Below are positions 23,447-31,454 of a DNA stretch of 64,000 nucleotides, one piece after another. The notes beneath the pieces were generated by a model. That model saw only the letters and a list, made by a program, of their open reading frames with translations, did no database searches and had not been told where the DNA came from. How positions within the stretch are numbered: the first letter of the stretch is position 1; each line of letters starts with the position of its first letter. The stretch comes from Pseudofrankia saprophytica. GTDB taxonomy: Bacteria > Actinomycetota > Actinomycetes > Frankiales > Frankiaceae. The stretch is taken from assembly GCF_000235425.2 (NCBI RefSeq), contig NZ_KI912266.1, positions 8,015,992 to 8,079,991 on the forward strand. The letters run 5' to 3'. The position numbers and the translations under genes were made by a program.

Positions 23447-25624
23447 TCAGCGGGAGTCCCAGCGGAGCTGACCGTGGTAGCCGTGGCCGGTGGTGAGCTG
23501 GCGGTCGGGGTTGTCCGCGGCGTTGACGTTGGTCATGTAGATCTCGCGGTCGCCGGGGTTGTTGGGGTCCCGGTTGGACGTGAAGGTCAGGATGCTGCTG
23601 CTTCCGGGCGCCCACGCCGGGTCCTGGTCGTCGGCGCCGACCTCCTTGGTGATCACGATGATCTTCTTGGTGTTGATGTCCATCGCGTAGATCTCGAGCT
23701 GCTGCGGGTCGCCCTTGACGACGCGGCTGAACGCGAGCAGCTTGCCGTCCGGCGACCAGGTCGGGTCCGCGTCGAGGTTGCCGGTCTGGGCGTTCTCGAC
23801 CTTGTTGAGCGGCACCGCCTTGGCTCCCGGATCGGTCGAGATGATCACCAGGAAGCCGCGGTCACCGCCGAACTCGTTCGACCAGTAAGCGATCCGCTCC
23901 CCGTCCGGCGACCAGGATGGGTCGGACGCCTGCGGCGCCGTGTCCAGCCTCCGGACCGACGACCCATCCATCGCGATGATGTAAAGGCCGGTGTGCGACT
24001 GGCCGGTCTCGTCCGTGGTCGACCGGATCACCGCGAACTTGCCGTCCGGCGAGATCGACGGCCGGGCGTCCGGGGCGATGGAGATGTTCGCCGCCGGGCC
24101 GGACGTGAACAGCTGGACCGGCTGGCCCGTCCCGTCGGCGGCGACCGCCATCATGGTGTTCTTGAGGCCCTTGTCGATGTAGAAGATCGTCTGTCGGTCC
24201 GGGCTGATGGCCGGGAGCAACAGGTCGTCAGGGCCGCTGATGACGTTCTTGAACTGATTGATCGTTGGGAGGCCGGGCGTCGCGTTGTCGGCGTCCGGCA
24301 CCTGCGCGGTGACGATGTGGTACTTCGGGTCGGCGCCGACCTTCTGGGCGAGGACCATGGTGTCAAGGCCCAGCGGGGCGGTCGAGCGGGGCAGGAACGC
24401 GCTCGGGTCGCCCGACTTGTCGTCCTTGCCTCCCAGGACCATCGGCAGCACGGCGGCGAGCGCGGCGATCACGATGACCGCCGCGACGATGCCGAGGATG
24501 AGCGGTCGCTTGCTTCGGCGCTTCTCGGGCTGGCCGCCCGGCGCTCCCTGCCCGGGGTATCCGTACGGCGGGGCGCCGCCGGGAGCGGGGGCCGGCGTGT
24601 TGGCGACCCGGGTCGCCACCTGGGTCGGGACGAAGTTCTCGTCGGCGGGCTGGCCGGGACGGGTGGCTGCGAGGGTGGCGAAGTCGCCACCGGTGGTGGC
24701 CGGGCCCCTCCCGCCCGTCGGGGCCGGGGGCACCTTCCAGTCAGCGAGCACGTTGGTGACCTGCTCGTCCTGGTCGCCGGTGTCCCCCGCGTCGCCAAGG
24801 AGGCGGTCCATCAGCTGGCTGGCGTTCGGCCGCTCGTACGGGTTCTTGCGCATCGAGTCCCAGACGATCGGGTGCAGCCCGGGGTCGACGCCGTCGAGCC
24901 TCGGCTCCTCGTTCAGCGCCCGGAAGAGCAGCACCTGGGCGCTGCCCATGCCGAACGGGTAGTGGCCGGTGGCCGCGAAGGTCACCAGGCCGCCCCAGGC
25001 CCAGATGTCGGCCTTCGAGGTGATCGGGTCGCCCCGGATCTGCTCCGGCGACATGAACGCCGGGGTGCCGAGCTGCTGGAGGTCTCCGGTCAGGCCGGCC
25101 CCCGAGTCCAGCGCCCGCGCGATGCCGAAGTCGATGACGCGCGGTCCGAACGGGGAAAGGACCACGTTCGACGGCTTGAGGTCGCGGTGCACGATGCCGG
25201 CGGCGTGGATCGCGCGCAGCGCGGCGGCGACGCCGACGGCGAGCTGCTCGAGGTTCGCGTCCGCCAGCGGGCCGCCCTTGGAGACGAACGACTGCAGCGT
25301 CGGACCTTCGATGAACTCGGTGACCAGGTAGGGCTGCTCGGCCTCCGGGTCGAAGTCCAGCACCTCGGCGGTGCAGACCCGGGCGACCCGGCGCGCGGTC
25401 GCCGCCTCCTGCCGGAACCGGCTACGGAACTGCGCGTCGTCGGCCACGTCGGCGCGCACCACCTTGATGGCGACGAGCCGGCCGAGCTCCGACCGTCCCA
25501 GGTAGACGGTTCCCATCCCGCCCTGGCCCAGCTTGCCCAGCAGTGTGTAACTGCCCAGCGTCCGCGGGTCGTTCTCACCCAACGGTGTCGCGCGGCTGCT
25601 GACGTTCGCCTCTGACGACGCCAT
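23447..25624 (-). CDS. Transmembrane Ser/Thr protein kinase with extracellular TolB/PD40-like propeller
   Basis: 725 aa from ATG at 25624. Kinase domain: GKLGQGGMGTVYLG loop, K54 in VAIKVV, HRDLKPSN (146-153), DFG (165-167), FMSPEQ. A Pro/Gly-rich juxtamembrane stretch (GGAPPYGYPGQG) precedes EKRRSKRP and the membrane helix LILGIVAAVIVIAALAAVLPMV. The outer part has repeated blades ARPSISPDGKFAVI, SDPSWSPDGERIAYWS, ADPTWSPDGKLLAFSR and QDPAWAPGSSSILTFTSNR: the SPDGxxIAF pattern of WD40-like PD40/TolB propellers. It probably senses something in the envelope and phosphorylates cytoplasmic targets. Confidence 0.92.
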   Translation of the reverse strand: MASSEANVSSRATPLGENDPRTLGSYTLLGKLGQGGMGTVYLGRSELGRLVAIKVVRADVADDAQFRSRFRQEAATARRVARVCTAEVLDFDPEAEQPYLVTEFIEGPTLQSFVSKGGPLADANLEQLAVGVAAALRAIHAAGIVHRDLKPSNVVLSPFGPRVIDFGIARALDSGAGLTGDLQQLGTPAFMSPEQIRGDPITSKADIWAWGGLVTFAATGHYPFGMGSAQVLLFRALNEEPRLDGVDPGLHPIVWDSMRKNPYERPNASQLMDRLLGDAGDTGDQDEQVTNVLADWKVPPAPTGGRGPATTGGDFATLAATRPGQPADENFVPTQVATRVANTPAPAPGGAPPYGYPGQGAPGGQPEKRRSKRPLILGIVAAVIVIAALAAVLPMVLGGKDDKSGDPSAFLPRSTAPLGLDTMVLAQKVGADPKYHIVTAQVPDADNATPGLPTINQFKNVISGPDDLLLPAISPDRQTIFYIDKGLKNTMMAVAADGTGQPVQLFTSGPAANISIAPDARPSISPDGKFAVIRSTTDETGQSHTGLYIIAMDGSSVRRLDTAPQASDPSWSPDGERIAYWSNEFGGDRGFLVIISTDPGAKAVPLNKVENAQTGNLDADPTWSPDGKLLAFSRVVKGDPQQLEIYAMDINTKKIIVITKEVGADDQDPAWAPGSSSILTFTSNRDPNNPGDREIYMTNVNAADNPDRQLTTGHGYHGQLRWDSR

Positions 25625-26037
25625 CGCCCCACCTCTCTCCCCTGATGGACGCCGGCCACGCGACAGCCCAGAATGACGATCCCATGCGGGCAGAATGCTA
25701 CCGTCTGGCGATTTCCACGAATGGGCGGGAAACCAAGCCGACGCAGTCGTTGCCGCGACAGCGGCGCAAGATGGGCCGGTCGGTGACCGTTCGGCGACGA
25801 GCCACGGACGACGCTGACTGACGCTCCGTCACCAAGGCCAGCGTGATCCGTCCACCGATCCGCCCCCGCCGGGGGTGCGCGAACCGCGGTCAGCGTCCAC
25901 GCCGGCCGAAATGTCCGTTATTCGACAAGGCGTCCGCGGCGATGCCCGCGGGTTTCCCGTCCTCGGTGAGCGAACGGCTCGCACGGGCCGCCGTGGCGGG
26001 GCCACCGCGGCGCCCACGATTCGCCTCTCCGCCCCGA

Positions 26038-26060
26038 CGACGCCGAACCTACGGACCAGC
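26038..26060. repeat. 23-bp direct repeat, copy 1
   Basis: Differs from the copy at 26182-26204 at one base only (core CGCCGAACCTACGG). A short inverted pair CGATTC (about 26017) and GAATCG (about 26081) flanks it, a weaker version of the stem around copy 2. Confidence 0.75.
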
Positions 26061-26153
26061 ACTCGGCCGGCCATCGGTGTGAATCGGCCCGGCTCGCGAA
26101 ATCGCCCAGCCCGGGCAGCTTCCGCGCCCAACACCAGCCCCTGAGCGAGGGGT

Positions 26154-26233
26154 CCCCACCGATCTGCCGCCCGACCCCCGTCGACGCCGAACCTACGGAT
26201 CAGCGTCTTGCGGGCATTGGCAGATCGGTGGGG
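26154..26233. repeat. 15-bp perfect stem enclosing copy 2 of the 23-bp repeat
   Basis: CCCCACCGATCTGCC (26154-26168) pairs perfectly with GGCAGATCGGTGGGG (26219-26233); GCCCG/CGGGC extends the stem inward past a three-base bulge. The loop holds the second 23-bp copy (26182-26204). It resembles a small palindromic interspersed element. Confidence 0.75.
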
Positions 26234-26435
26234 GTGGCTGGACCGCCGGCCGCTGCCCCGAACTGACGCCCCCCGCGTGCCGGTTCTGGGTGACGGTCCA
26301 GCCAAGGTCAGGAAACCGCATCCCGGCGCCGCGGACCTCGTATCCTGACGGGTTTCCGGGTATTCCTTCGCAGGCTGGTCCGGCAGCCACGCTCCCCACG
26401 GCCACCCCTGCCCACGACGCAGAAAGGCAGCTGCC

Positions 26436-26900
26436 ATGACGATTCTCGACAGCACGAGCACTCCGCCCGCGGTCCATGTCGGCGCAGACGACCTACCATT
26501 CGTCGAGATCGGCGGCGGGAGCAAGCTCAAGGTGATCCAGGTCCGCGCCGACGAGAGCTTATGGGTCGTGGAGAACATCTTCCAGGCCGGCTATGAGGTC
26601 GCGACCCACCGGCACACCGGTCCGGTGTACGGCTACACCGTCTCCGGGGCCTGGAAGTACAAGGAGTACGACTACGTGAACCGCGCCGGGTCGTTCCTCT
26701 ACGAGCCCGCCGGTTCCGTGCACACCCTGATGTGCGTCGAGGACGACACCCGGGTCTGGTTCCAGATGTACGGCAGCAACCTCAATCTGGGGCCGGACGG
26801 GCAGGTCGAGTCGGTGACCGACGGCCCGGCGGCGCTCGCCGCCTACGTGGCGCTCTGCGCGGCGCAGGGCCTCGGCCGCCCGAACGTCCTCGTCGGCTGA
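26436..26900 (+). CDS. Cupin-domain protein (ChrR-like / 2,4'-dihydroxyacetophenone dioxygenase-like)
   Basis: 154 aa from ATG at 26436, with GAAAGGCAG upstream. A single beta-barrel cupin: GYEVATHRHTGPVYGYTVSGAWKY gives the first motif with ligands H58 and H60, and AGSFLYEPAGSVHTLMC the second with H96. The sequence most resembles the dihydroxyacetophenone dioxygenase-like cupins that bind one Fe(II) and cleave C-C bonds in aromatic ketones, but acetylacetone-cleaving cupins are similar. The P450 start follows its stop by five bases, so both come from one transcript and probably act in one pathway. Confidence 0.82.
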   Translation: MTILDSTSTPPAVHVGADDLPFVEIGGGSKLKVIQVRADESLWVVENIFQAGYEVATHRHTGPVYGYTVSGAWKYKEYDYVNRAGSFLYEPAGSVHTLMCVEDDTRVWFQMYGSNLNLGPDGQVESVTDGPAALAAYVALCAAQGLGRPNVLVG

Positions 26901-26905
26901 CCGCG

Positions 26906-28144
26906 ATGCCGACCAGCGCTCTCGTCGACCTCTACGACCCGGGCACCTACCTCGCCGGGCCGCCGCACGAGGCGTTCGCCGCGCTGCGGCGGGTGTCTCC
27001 CGTCCACTGGCAGGAGGTGCCGGCGGGCCCCGCGGCCCCCGGTTACTGGGCGGTGCTCGGCTACGCCGAGGTCGAGCGCGTGCTGTGCGACCCCGAGCTG
27101 TTCAGCTCGGAAGAAGGCGGTGTCGTGCTCGACGACCTGCCCCCCGACCGGCTCGCCCAGATGCGCGGCATGCTGCTGGCGATGGACCCGCCGCGGCATC
27201 GGGACTACCGTCGCCCGCTCGCGCACCGGTTCACCCACCGCGCGGTCGCCATGCTCGAACAGCGGGTGCGGGACGCCTCCCGGGCGATCATGCGGGAGGC
27301 CGCCGAGCGAGGCCGGTCTGGCGACGCGGTCGAGTTCGTCAGCGAGGTCGCGGGGCAGCTGCCCACCCGCGTCGTCGGTGAGCTGATGGGCCTGCCTCGC
27401 GAGGACTGGGACTACGTCCACCGGTTGGCGCAGGCCCTCAACCGCGGCCAGGACGCCGACGACACGACCCGGGCCGGCGCCGAGGGCGCGGCGGCGCCGA
27501 CCGTCGAGATGGCGATGTACGCCGCCGGGTTCGCCGCGCGCCGGCGCGCGTTGCCACCCGGCGACGACCTGACCGGCCTGCTGCTGGCCGGCGACTTCGG
27601 CGGCCGGACGATGTCGGATCTCGACTACGGCAGCTTCTTCGTCCAGCTCGTCACCGCCGGCAACGACACCACCCAGACGATGCTGTCCTCCGGGCTGCTC
27701 GCCCTGCTCGCGCATCCTGACCAGCTCGCCGACCTGCGGGCCGACCCGTCGCTCGCGCCGGGCGCGGTCGAGGAGATCCTGCGCTGGGCGAACCCACTGC
27801 ACTACTTCCGGCGAACGGCGGCCGCCGACGCCGAGGTCGGCGGCGTCCGGATCCGGGCGGGTGACCGGCTCGCCACCTACTTCACCGCCGCCAACCGGGA
27901 CGAGACGGTCTTCGAGGACCCGGACAGGTTCGACATCCGCCGTTCCCCTAACCGGCACCTGTCGTTCGGCAAGGGCGAGCACTTCTGCCTCGGCGCCCAT
28001 CTGGCCCGCCTAGAGGGCCGGGTGTTCCTCGAGGAGCTGCTCTCCTCGTTCACCGGAATCGAGCTGGCCGGCCCACCCGTCCGGGTCCGTTCCAACCTGA
28101 ACAACGGCCTGAAGTCACTCCCGGTCCGGCTCACCCCGGCGTAG
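26906..28144 (+). CDS. Cytochrome P450
   Basis: 412-aa soluble bacterial P450 from ATG at 26906. Diagnostic motifs: the I-helix oxygen-activation site TAGNDTT (250-256), E290-x-x-R293 in EEILRW, PDRFDIRRSPNRHLSFG, and the haem loop FGKGEHFCLG with C361 as thiolate ligand. The sequence style (MDPPRHRDYRRPLAHRFTHR, HFCLGAHLARLE) matches actinobacterial class I P450s that need a separate ferredoxin and reductase, and no such partner is encoded nearby. It is the second gene of an operon with a cupin. It ends before a strong bidirectional terminator. The substrate is not predictable; steroid-, terpene- and fatty-acid-type P450s share this form. Confidence 0.93.
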   Translation: MPTSALVDLYDPGTYLAGPPHEAFAALRRVSPVHWQEVPAGPAAPGYWAVLGYAEVERVLCDPELFSSEEGGVVLDDLPPDRLAQMRGMLLAMDPPRHRDYRRPLAHRFTHRAVAMLEQRVRDASRAIMREAAERGRSGDAVEFVSEVAGQLPTRVVGELMGLPREDWDYVHRLAQALNRGQDADDTTRAGAEGAAAPTVEMAMYAAGFAARRRALPPGDDLTGLLLAGDFGGRTMSDLDYGSFFVQLVTAGNDTTQTMLSSGLLALLAHPDQLADLRADPSLAPGAVEEILRWANPLHYFRRTAAADAEVGGVRIRAGDRLATYFTAANRDETVFEDPDRFDIRRSPNRHLSFGKGEHFCLGAHLARLEGRVFLEELLSSFTGIELAGPPVRVRSNLNNGLKSLPVRLTPA

Positions 28145-28164
28145 GCCTGCGGGCGCCGGGAAAC

Positions 28165-28217
28165 ACCGACGGCGGCGGACCGTCCTCCTGAGGGAGGAGC
28201 CGTCCGCCGCCGTCGGT
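28165..28217. terminator. Bidirectional terminator between P450 and FHA-ABC genes
   Basis: A long hairpin: ACCGACGGCGGCGGAC pairs with GTCCGCCGCCGTCGGT, with a further CCTCC/GGAGG stem near the TGAG loop. It lies between convergent genes and serves both strands. Confidence 0.85.
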
Positions 28218-28230
28218 CGCGGGACCTGAG

Positions 28231-30819
28231 TCAGGCGCTCGCGGATGCTTTGGCGCGCTTCTTGTTCGACTTCGGGTCGAGCCGGCGCAGCAGCCTCGAG
28301 GCGATGCCGATGAACACGACTCCGCCGACGAGGCCGAGCCCGATGTCGGTCACGTACTGCTTCGGCGTGTGGTCGAAGAGCGCGTCCCGCTCGGGCGCCC
28401 GCGGGTTGACCGGTACCTCGCTGCCCGCCACCGGCTTCCCGTTCTTGGTCTCCGGACGCTTCAGGCCCGCCTTGGTGAGCAGGTTGAAGTCACCGACCGA
28501 GGCCATGGCCGCGTAGCCCCACCGGGCCGGCGAGATGACCGCGACCTGCTGGAGGCCGGGCGTGCCCGTCACCGGCACGATGCCGGCGCTGAACACCAGC
28601 TGGATCATCGTGACGACCACCATCAGCGGCATCGTCTTGTCGGCGTTGTCCACGAGCGCGGAGATCATCAGGCCGACCATGGCGGAGGCGAAGAGCACCA
28701 CGAACACCGCGAGCATGAACTCCAGCAGCGTGTTCACGAGCAGCGGGTCCGGTGGTAGCCGGGTGCCGATCGCGATGATCGTGAACGGGATCGACTGCAG
28801 CGCCGAGATGATCGCCAGTACGACGACCTTGGAGCCCACGTAGGCGCCCCGCGAGAGACCGATCGCCCGTTCTCGGCGATAGATCTCGCGTTCCTTGACG
28901 ATCTCGCGGATCGAGTTCGACATGCCCATGAAGCACGCACACAACACCATGATCAGGACGATCGTGGGCGCGTCCGAGTTGGGCGTGAAGTTGTCGTTGG
29001 TGTCCTTGAAGTCGCCGCCGATGGCCAGCGGGATCGCGCCGAGCACGAACGGCAGTGCGATCGACAATCGTAGGTAGCCCTTGTCGGACGCGATGACCGC
29101 GAATGTTCGCCGGCTCAGCGTGATCAGCTGTTTCCCGACCGACTGCTGCCGGATGCTGGGCAGCTCTTCCGGCGCCGGCCGCGCCGACGGCGCGGTCACC
29201 GCCGACGGGACGTAGTGCCGCGACTGGCGGAAGTTCGCCGCCGACTCGGCGCCCGGCGTCGCCTCCAGCCCGCGGAAGACCCGGGGGTAGTTGCTCTCCC
29301 CGAAGAACGGCAGCGCGTCCTGCGGCGGGCCGAAGTAGGCGACGTAGCCGCCGGGGGCAAGGACCAGGACGTAGTCGCACAGGTCGAGCTGCAGCACGGA
29401 GTGCGTGACGACGATGACCGTGCGGCCGTCGTCGGCGAGCTTGCGCAGCGACTCCATGACGTTGAGGTCCATGCCCGGGTCGAGACCGGAGGTCGGCTCG
29501 TCCAAGTACAGCAACGTCGGGCGGGTGAGCAGCTCGAGCGCGACCGAGGTCCGCTTGCGCTGGCCACCGGACAGCCGGGAGACGACCGTGTTCGCGTGCT
29601 GGGTCAGGCCGAGCTCCCCGAGCACCTCGTCGATCCGGGCGGAACGCTCCGTCGCCGTGACGTCCGGCGGGAAGCGCAGCTCGGCGCCCAGCTCGAGCGC
29701 CTTCCGCACGGTCAGCGAGGTGTGCAGGATGTCGTCCTGCGGCACGTAGCCGATCCGGCGGCGCAGCTCGTCGTACTCGTCGTAGAGGTCCCGGCCGGCG
29801 TAGCGGACGGTGCCCTTGTTTGCCGGGCGGAAGCCGGTGAGCGCGTTGAGCAGCGTCGACTTGCCGGCACCGGACGGGCCGACGACACCGAGCAGCGCCC
29901 GCCCGGGCAGCCGGAACGTCATGTCGTGCATGAGCTGCTTGCCGCCGCCGGGCGCCCAGACGTTGAGGCCGTCGGCCTCGAAGCTGACGTCGCCGGAGTC
30001 GACGTACTCGACGAGCTGGTTGCCCTCGAGCTGGAAGACGTGGTGCCCGACGGCGATCACGTCGCCCTGGCCGACCCGGCCCCGCTGGACCCGCTTGCCG
30101 TTGAGGAACGAGCCGTTCGCCGAGTCGAGGTCGACGAGCTCGACGTTGTTGCCCCGGACGGAGACCTGGGCGTGGTGCCGGGAGGCGAGCAGGTCGGTGA
30201 TGGTGATGTCGTTGTCGCGGCCGCGGCCGATCGTCATCGTGCCCTGGCGCAGGGGGTAGGTCTTGCTGCGCTCGTGCTCGCGGTCCAGCCGGGCGTGCGC
30301 GTCGGCCTGGACGTACTCGCCCTGGCGCTGGCCGCCGGCACGGGCGTCCTGGTAGTCGAGGTCGTCACCCCGGGTCGGCCGGGTGGGCCGGTTGGCGCCG
30401 GGCGAACGCGGCGGGATGTAGCCCGCCTGGTTCGGCAGCATGGTCTGCATGTCCGCGTCGCCGCCGCCGCCGTACATGCCCGCGTCGCCGCCGTAGTCGT
30501 ACGGCGACCGCTGCGACGGGAACTCGGTGAGGATGGCGACCTCGGGACCAGTGGGCGTACCCAGCCGGAACCGCGTCTCGCCGTGGACCTCGACGGTCTG
30601 CAGCATCCGCTGGCCGCCGAGCCAGGTGCCGTTGGAGCTCACGTCCCGCACGGCCCAGCCGTCAGCCGTCTCCTCGATCATGAGATGCTGCCGGGACACC
30701 CGGCTATCCGCGATCACATAGTCCGCGTTGCGGGCCCGGCCGATGATGAACCGTGGTTGTCCGGTCGGTACGACGACCTGGCCGGCCTCGCTGCTGATCC
30801 TCAGAACGGCCGTAGACAC
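28231..30819 (-). CDS. FHA-domain ABC transporter, Rv1747-like
   Basis: 862 aa, ATG-equivalent start at 30819. Two FHA phosphothreonine-binding domains come first: residues 22-75 (FIIGRARNADYVI, SRVSRQHLMI, SSNGTWLGG) and 195-245 (MTIGRGRDNDITI, SRHHAQV, SANGSFLNG). The ABC ATPase follows with Walker A GPSGAGKST (314-322), signature LSGGQRKR, Walker B LLYLDEPTSGLD and switch VIVVTHS. The C-terminal 280 residues are an ABC2-type permease with six helices and end in a basic tail. This is the layout of Mycobacterium Rv1747, a half-transporter controlled by Ser/Thr kinase PknF through its FHA domains and tied to cell-envelope lipid export. The receptor kinases in this window are possible partners. 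Confidence 0.93.
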   Translation of the reverse strand: MSTAVLRISSEAGQVVVPTGQPRFIIGRARNADYVIADSRVSRQHLMIEETADGWAVRDVSSNGTWLGGQRMLQTVEVHGETRFRLGTPTGPEVAILTEFPSQRSPYDYGGDAGMYGGGGDADMQTMLPNQAGYIPPRSPGANRPTRPTRGDDLDYQDARAGGQRQGEYVQADAHARLDREHERSKTYPLRQGTMTIGRGRDNDITITDLLASRHHAQVSVRGNNVELVDLDSANGSFLNGKRVQRGRVGQGDVIAVGHHVFQLEGNQLVEYVDSGDVSFEADGLNVWAPGGGKQLMHDMTFRLPGRALLGVVGPSGAGKSTLLNALTGFRPANKGTVRYAGRDLYDEYDELRRRIGYVPQDDILHTSLTVRKALELGAELRFPPDVTATERSARIDEVLGELGLTQHANTVVSRLSGGQRKRTSVALELLTRPTLLYLDEPTSGLDPGMDLNVMESLRKLADDGRTVIVVTHSVLQLDLCDYVLVLAPGGYVAYFGPPQDALPFFGESNYPRVFRGLEATPGAESAANFRQSRHYVPSAVTAPSARPAPEELPSIRQQSVGKQLITLSRRTFAVIASDKGYLRLSIALPFVLGAIPLAIGGDFKDTNDNFTPNSDAPTIVLIMVLCACFMGMSNSIREIVKEREIYRRERAIGLSRGAYVGSKVVVLAIISALQSIPFTIIAIGTRLPPDPLLVNTLLEFMLAVFVVLFASAMVGLMISALVDNADKTMPLMVVVTMIQLVFSAGIVPVTGTPGLQQVAVISPARWGYAAMASVGDFNLLTKAGLKRPETKNGKPVAGSEVPVNPRAPERDALFDHTPKQYVTDIGLGLVGGVVFIGIASRLLRRLDPKSNKKRAKASASA

Positions 30820-31454
30820 GTGTCTCCCCCTTCGGGACGGGACGCTGGCCGGGCTGCCCCGCCGAGCTCTTTCTGTCCGCCAACCGTCTGCCCACCAAAT
30901 ACGGGCGCGCCCAGGGCCCGGGAGATCCCGGGTACCCAGAACGGGTAGCTCGACGGCGCCACTACCAGACCAACCTCGTCACGAAACGACCGATCTTGTG
31001 GCAGATCGTAGCGTCGCGCCCCACGGCACTTCTGAGCCGGGTAAGGGAGCGGACCAGCGATCGGCCCTCTCACCCCCGGTACTTCTGGGAAAAGAGACCT
31101 GCTGGCGCGCAACGACCGCGGCCGGTCACACGCCGTGAGGCCGTCGACCTCACCAACCACCATCCGGATTCCGCTCCTCCTGCCTGGCGACCGGTCCGAC
31201 GAACGCTCCCCCCGAGGGCCGCGTACGCGCTCCGACGACGGTACCGATCCACGGACTGTTGTCCGAATCGGACGGGTCCGAGCATCCTCTCCTCGGGGAC
31301 AGCGGGCCCAGGTCTGTCGTTGACCTGACCTTGGTCCGCCCCCGGAGCGACCCGTGACCACCGCGAACCCCGTCCGGTATCACGGAACGTGCCCAAAGCC
31401 CGGCCACCCTGGAGCCTGGGCCGCGGTCCGCCCGGGCTCCAGGGTGACAGTGCG
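30820..31454. other. Region upstream of the FHA-ABC gene
   Basis: 635 bases on the promoter side of the FHA-ABC gene. It holds the terminator of the LmeA-like gene at 31405-31446. Open frames on both strands look like chance frames, without ribosome-binding sites or known motifs. I see no RNA gene. Confidence 0.4.
31405..31446 (-). terminator. Terminator of the LmeA-like gene
   Basis: A perfect 12-bp stem CACCCTGGAGCC (31405-31416) / GGCTCCAGGGTG (31435-31446), with an inner GGGC/GCCC helix, begins nine bases after the stop codon of the minus-strand gene. Confidence 0.85.

Larger units (their letters stand above)
25625..26435. other. 811-base gene-poor region with repeat elements
   Basis: Upstream of both the kinase gene (minus strand) and the cupin gene (plus strand). 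On the minus strand TAGCAT (complement of about 25696-25701) may be the kinase -10 box. It contains a nearly exact 23-bp direct repeat at 26038-26060 and 26182-26204, and a 15-bp perfect inverted repeat around the second copy. Long open frames across it have no family similarity or ribosome-binding sites and I take them to be chance frames. Confidence 0.5.

Noticed and set aside
25829..26578. 249-codon minus-strand frame over the repeat region with two similar IRRFGV segments
   Set aside because: The similarity between the segments follows from the DNA repeat; there is no ribosome-binding site, and the frame overlaps the cupin gene start.
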